A stretch of 64,000 nucleotides of DNA from Acetobacteraceae bacterium (GTDB taxonomy: Bacteria; Pseudomonadota; Alphaproteobacteria; Acetobacterales; Acetobacteraceae). The notes below the pieces were generated by a model that saw only the letters and a list, made by a program, of their open reading frames with translations, was not told where the DNA came from and made no database searches. The translations under genes and the position numbers were made by a program. The stretch covers positions 103,270-167,269 of the forward strand of contig DNXO01000091.1 of assembly GCA_003506895.1 (NCBI GenBank), written 5' to 3'. Below are positions 63,394 to 64,000 of the stretch, piece by piece (position 1 is the stretch's first letter; every line of letters begins with the position of its first letter).

Positions 63394-63861
63394 CTATCCG
63401 CCGCTGGTCTTCGCCTTCACCATCCGCAGGGGGTTGTAGGTAATCACCGTCGTCCCGTCCTGTTTCACCACGCGGTTGAAGGTCCGCACCAACCCCCGGT
63501 TGGGGCGGCTCGCACTGCGCCGGCTTTCGACCACCTCGCACTCCACATGGATCGTATCCCCGGCGAAGGTCGGGGCCTTCACGTCCAGTTCCATGTTCAG
63601 GAAAGCGAATCCGGTGTGCTGCATCGTCGCATGCACCAGCAGTCCCTCGGCGAAGGAGTAGACCATCGCCCCGGGAACGACCCGTTGCGTGATGTCACTT
63701 TCGGTCTTCAGGAACTCGATGTTTGAGAACAGGACTTCGGTCATGCCCGTCACGCCGATGAAGTTGACCAGATCGGCCTCGGTCAACGTCCGTCCGATGG
63801 TGCGAAACTGGCGTCCGACCGGCAGGTCCTCGAAATAAAGGCCGAGACCAAGAACTTCCAT
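63394..63861 (-). CDS. MaoC-like dehydratase (hot-dog fold)
   Basis: This 155-residue protein begins GLYFEDLPVGRQFRTIGRTL, has TEADLVNFIGVTGMTEVLFS for the catalytic region, and ends with VKAPTFAGDTIHVECEVVESR. The pattern is that of MaoC/enoyl-CoA hydratase-2-like or mesaconyl-CoA hydratase-like enzymes. The usual catalytic Asp-His pair is not obvious (DLVNFIGVTG only), so activity needs checking. A GGGGGAAACAC stretch precedes ATG 63861. It converges on the ThDP gene with a 7-bp gap. Confidence 0.82.
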   Translation of the reverse strand: MEVLGLGLYFEDLPVGRQFRTIGRTLTEADLVNFIGVTGMTEVLFSNIEFLKTESDITQRVVPGAMVYSFAEGLLVHATMQHTGFAFLNMELDVKAPTFAGDTIHVECEVVESRRSASRPNRGLVRTFNRVVKQDGTTVITYNPLRMVKAKTSGG

Positions 63862-63922
63862 GTGTTTCCCCCTTCGTTTGCGGAACGGCCCGCATCCTCG
63901 GTCGCATTATGCCGAGCAGGGG

Positions 63923-64000
63923 CTATCCGCCGATAGCTGCCAGCGCCTGTGTGGCCGCGGACTGCCCGCTGATCCAGGCGCCGGCCACGGTGCCCGCGAA
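63923..64000 (-). CDS. 3' end of a gene cut by the window (flavoprotein-like C-terminus)
   Basis: The last 25 codons of a leftward gene read FAGTVAGAWISGQSAATQAL near the end and stop at a TAG (63923-63925). GTVAGAW-SG-AA is reminiscent of the C-terminus of FAD-dependent amine-oxidase-like enzymes, where it contacts the flavin. The rest lies outside the window, so the family is only suggested. Confidence 0.45.
   Translation of the reverse strand, partial: FAGTVAGAWISGQSAATQALAAIGG

Overview
The window looks like chromosomal DNA of a GC-rich alphaproteobacterium, most likely Acetobacteraceae/Rhodospirillales. The signs are an RpoH-type heat-shock sigma factor, an RluD/DUF6476-like divergent pair, Tat-exported TRAP binding proteins, a CtrA-like motif, sigma-54 flagellar hook promoters and an IS5-family element of the IS427/IS1031 kind. 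Gene density is high and genes are often translationally coupled by 4-nt (ATGA/GTGA) overlaps. Three tRNA genes are present (Glu-CTC, Lys-CTT, Leu-TAA). I saw no rRNA and no CRISPR array.

Layout. 1-5.3 kb: a pseudokinase-like membrane protein with a small membrane partner, rpoH, rluD, a DUF6476-like protein and tRNA-Glu. 5.4-13.1 kb: one tightly packed catabolic operon (ABC importer with a NMT1/THI5-like binding protein, amidohydrolase, FAD oxidoreductase, ureidoglycolate-lyase family protein, 2OG-Fe(II) oxygenase). 13.2-25.8 kb: two TRAP systems, each with fused small and large membrane subunits, together with a DapA-family lyase/aldolase, an IclR regulator, a TauD-like dioxygenase, a RidA protein, an amidohydrolase/lactonase, an RpiB-like isomerase and a GMC oxidoreductase. 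This reads as sugar-acid or carboxylate scavenging.

25.8-44.4 kb is an island-like accessory block starting at tRNA-Lys. Decayed IS66 and IS630 transposases come first. A surface-glycan locus follows: two giant two-module glycosyltransferases, a TPR protein, two methyltransferases, a GH-A-like hydrolase, a 2OG hydroxylase and a sulfotransferase. An IS5-family element comes next, then a small secreted protein. Base composition falls visibly between about 33.2 and 36.5 kb.

44.7-48.4 kb carries flagellar hook genes: fliK-flgD leftward and flgE rightward. They diverge from a 250-bp region in which I find two facing sigma-54 promoters flanking a palindrome. 48.4-64 kb returns to core and metabolic genes: small membrane proteins, paired acyl-CoA dehydrogenases, a PBP1A-type penicillin-binding protein, a 2-hydroxyacid dehydrogenase, an FKBP isomerase, a ParDE toxin-antitoxin pair, tRNA-Leu and a methyltransferase. 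It ends with a CoA-centred set (CoA-transferase, CoA-ester lyase, ThDP enzyme, MaoC dehydratase) and the 3' end of a gene cut off by the window.

The most interesting parts are the glycan-modification island beside the hook genes, the bidirectional sigma-54 control region, and the transporter-plus-catabolism operon whose substrate cannot be named from sequence alone.
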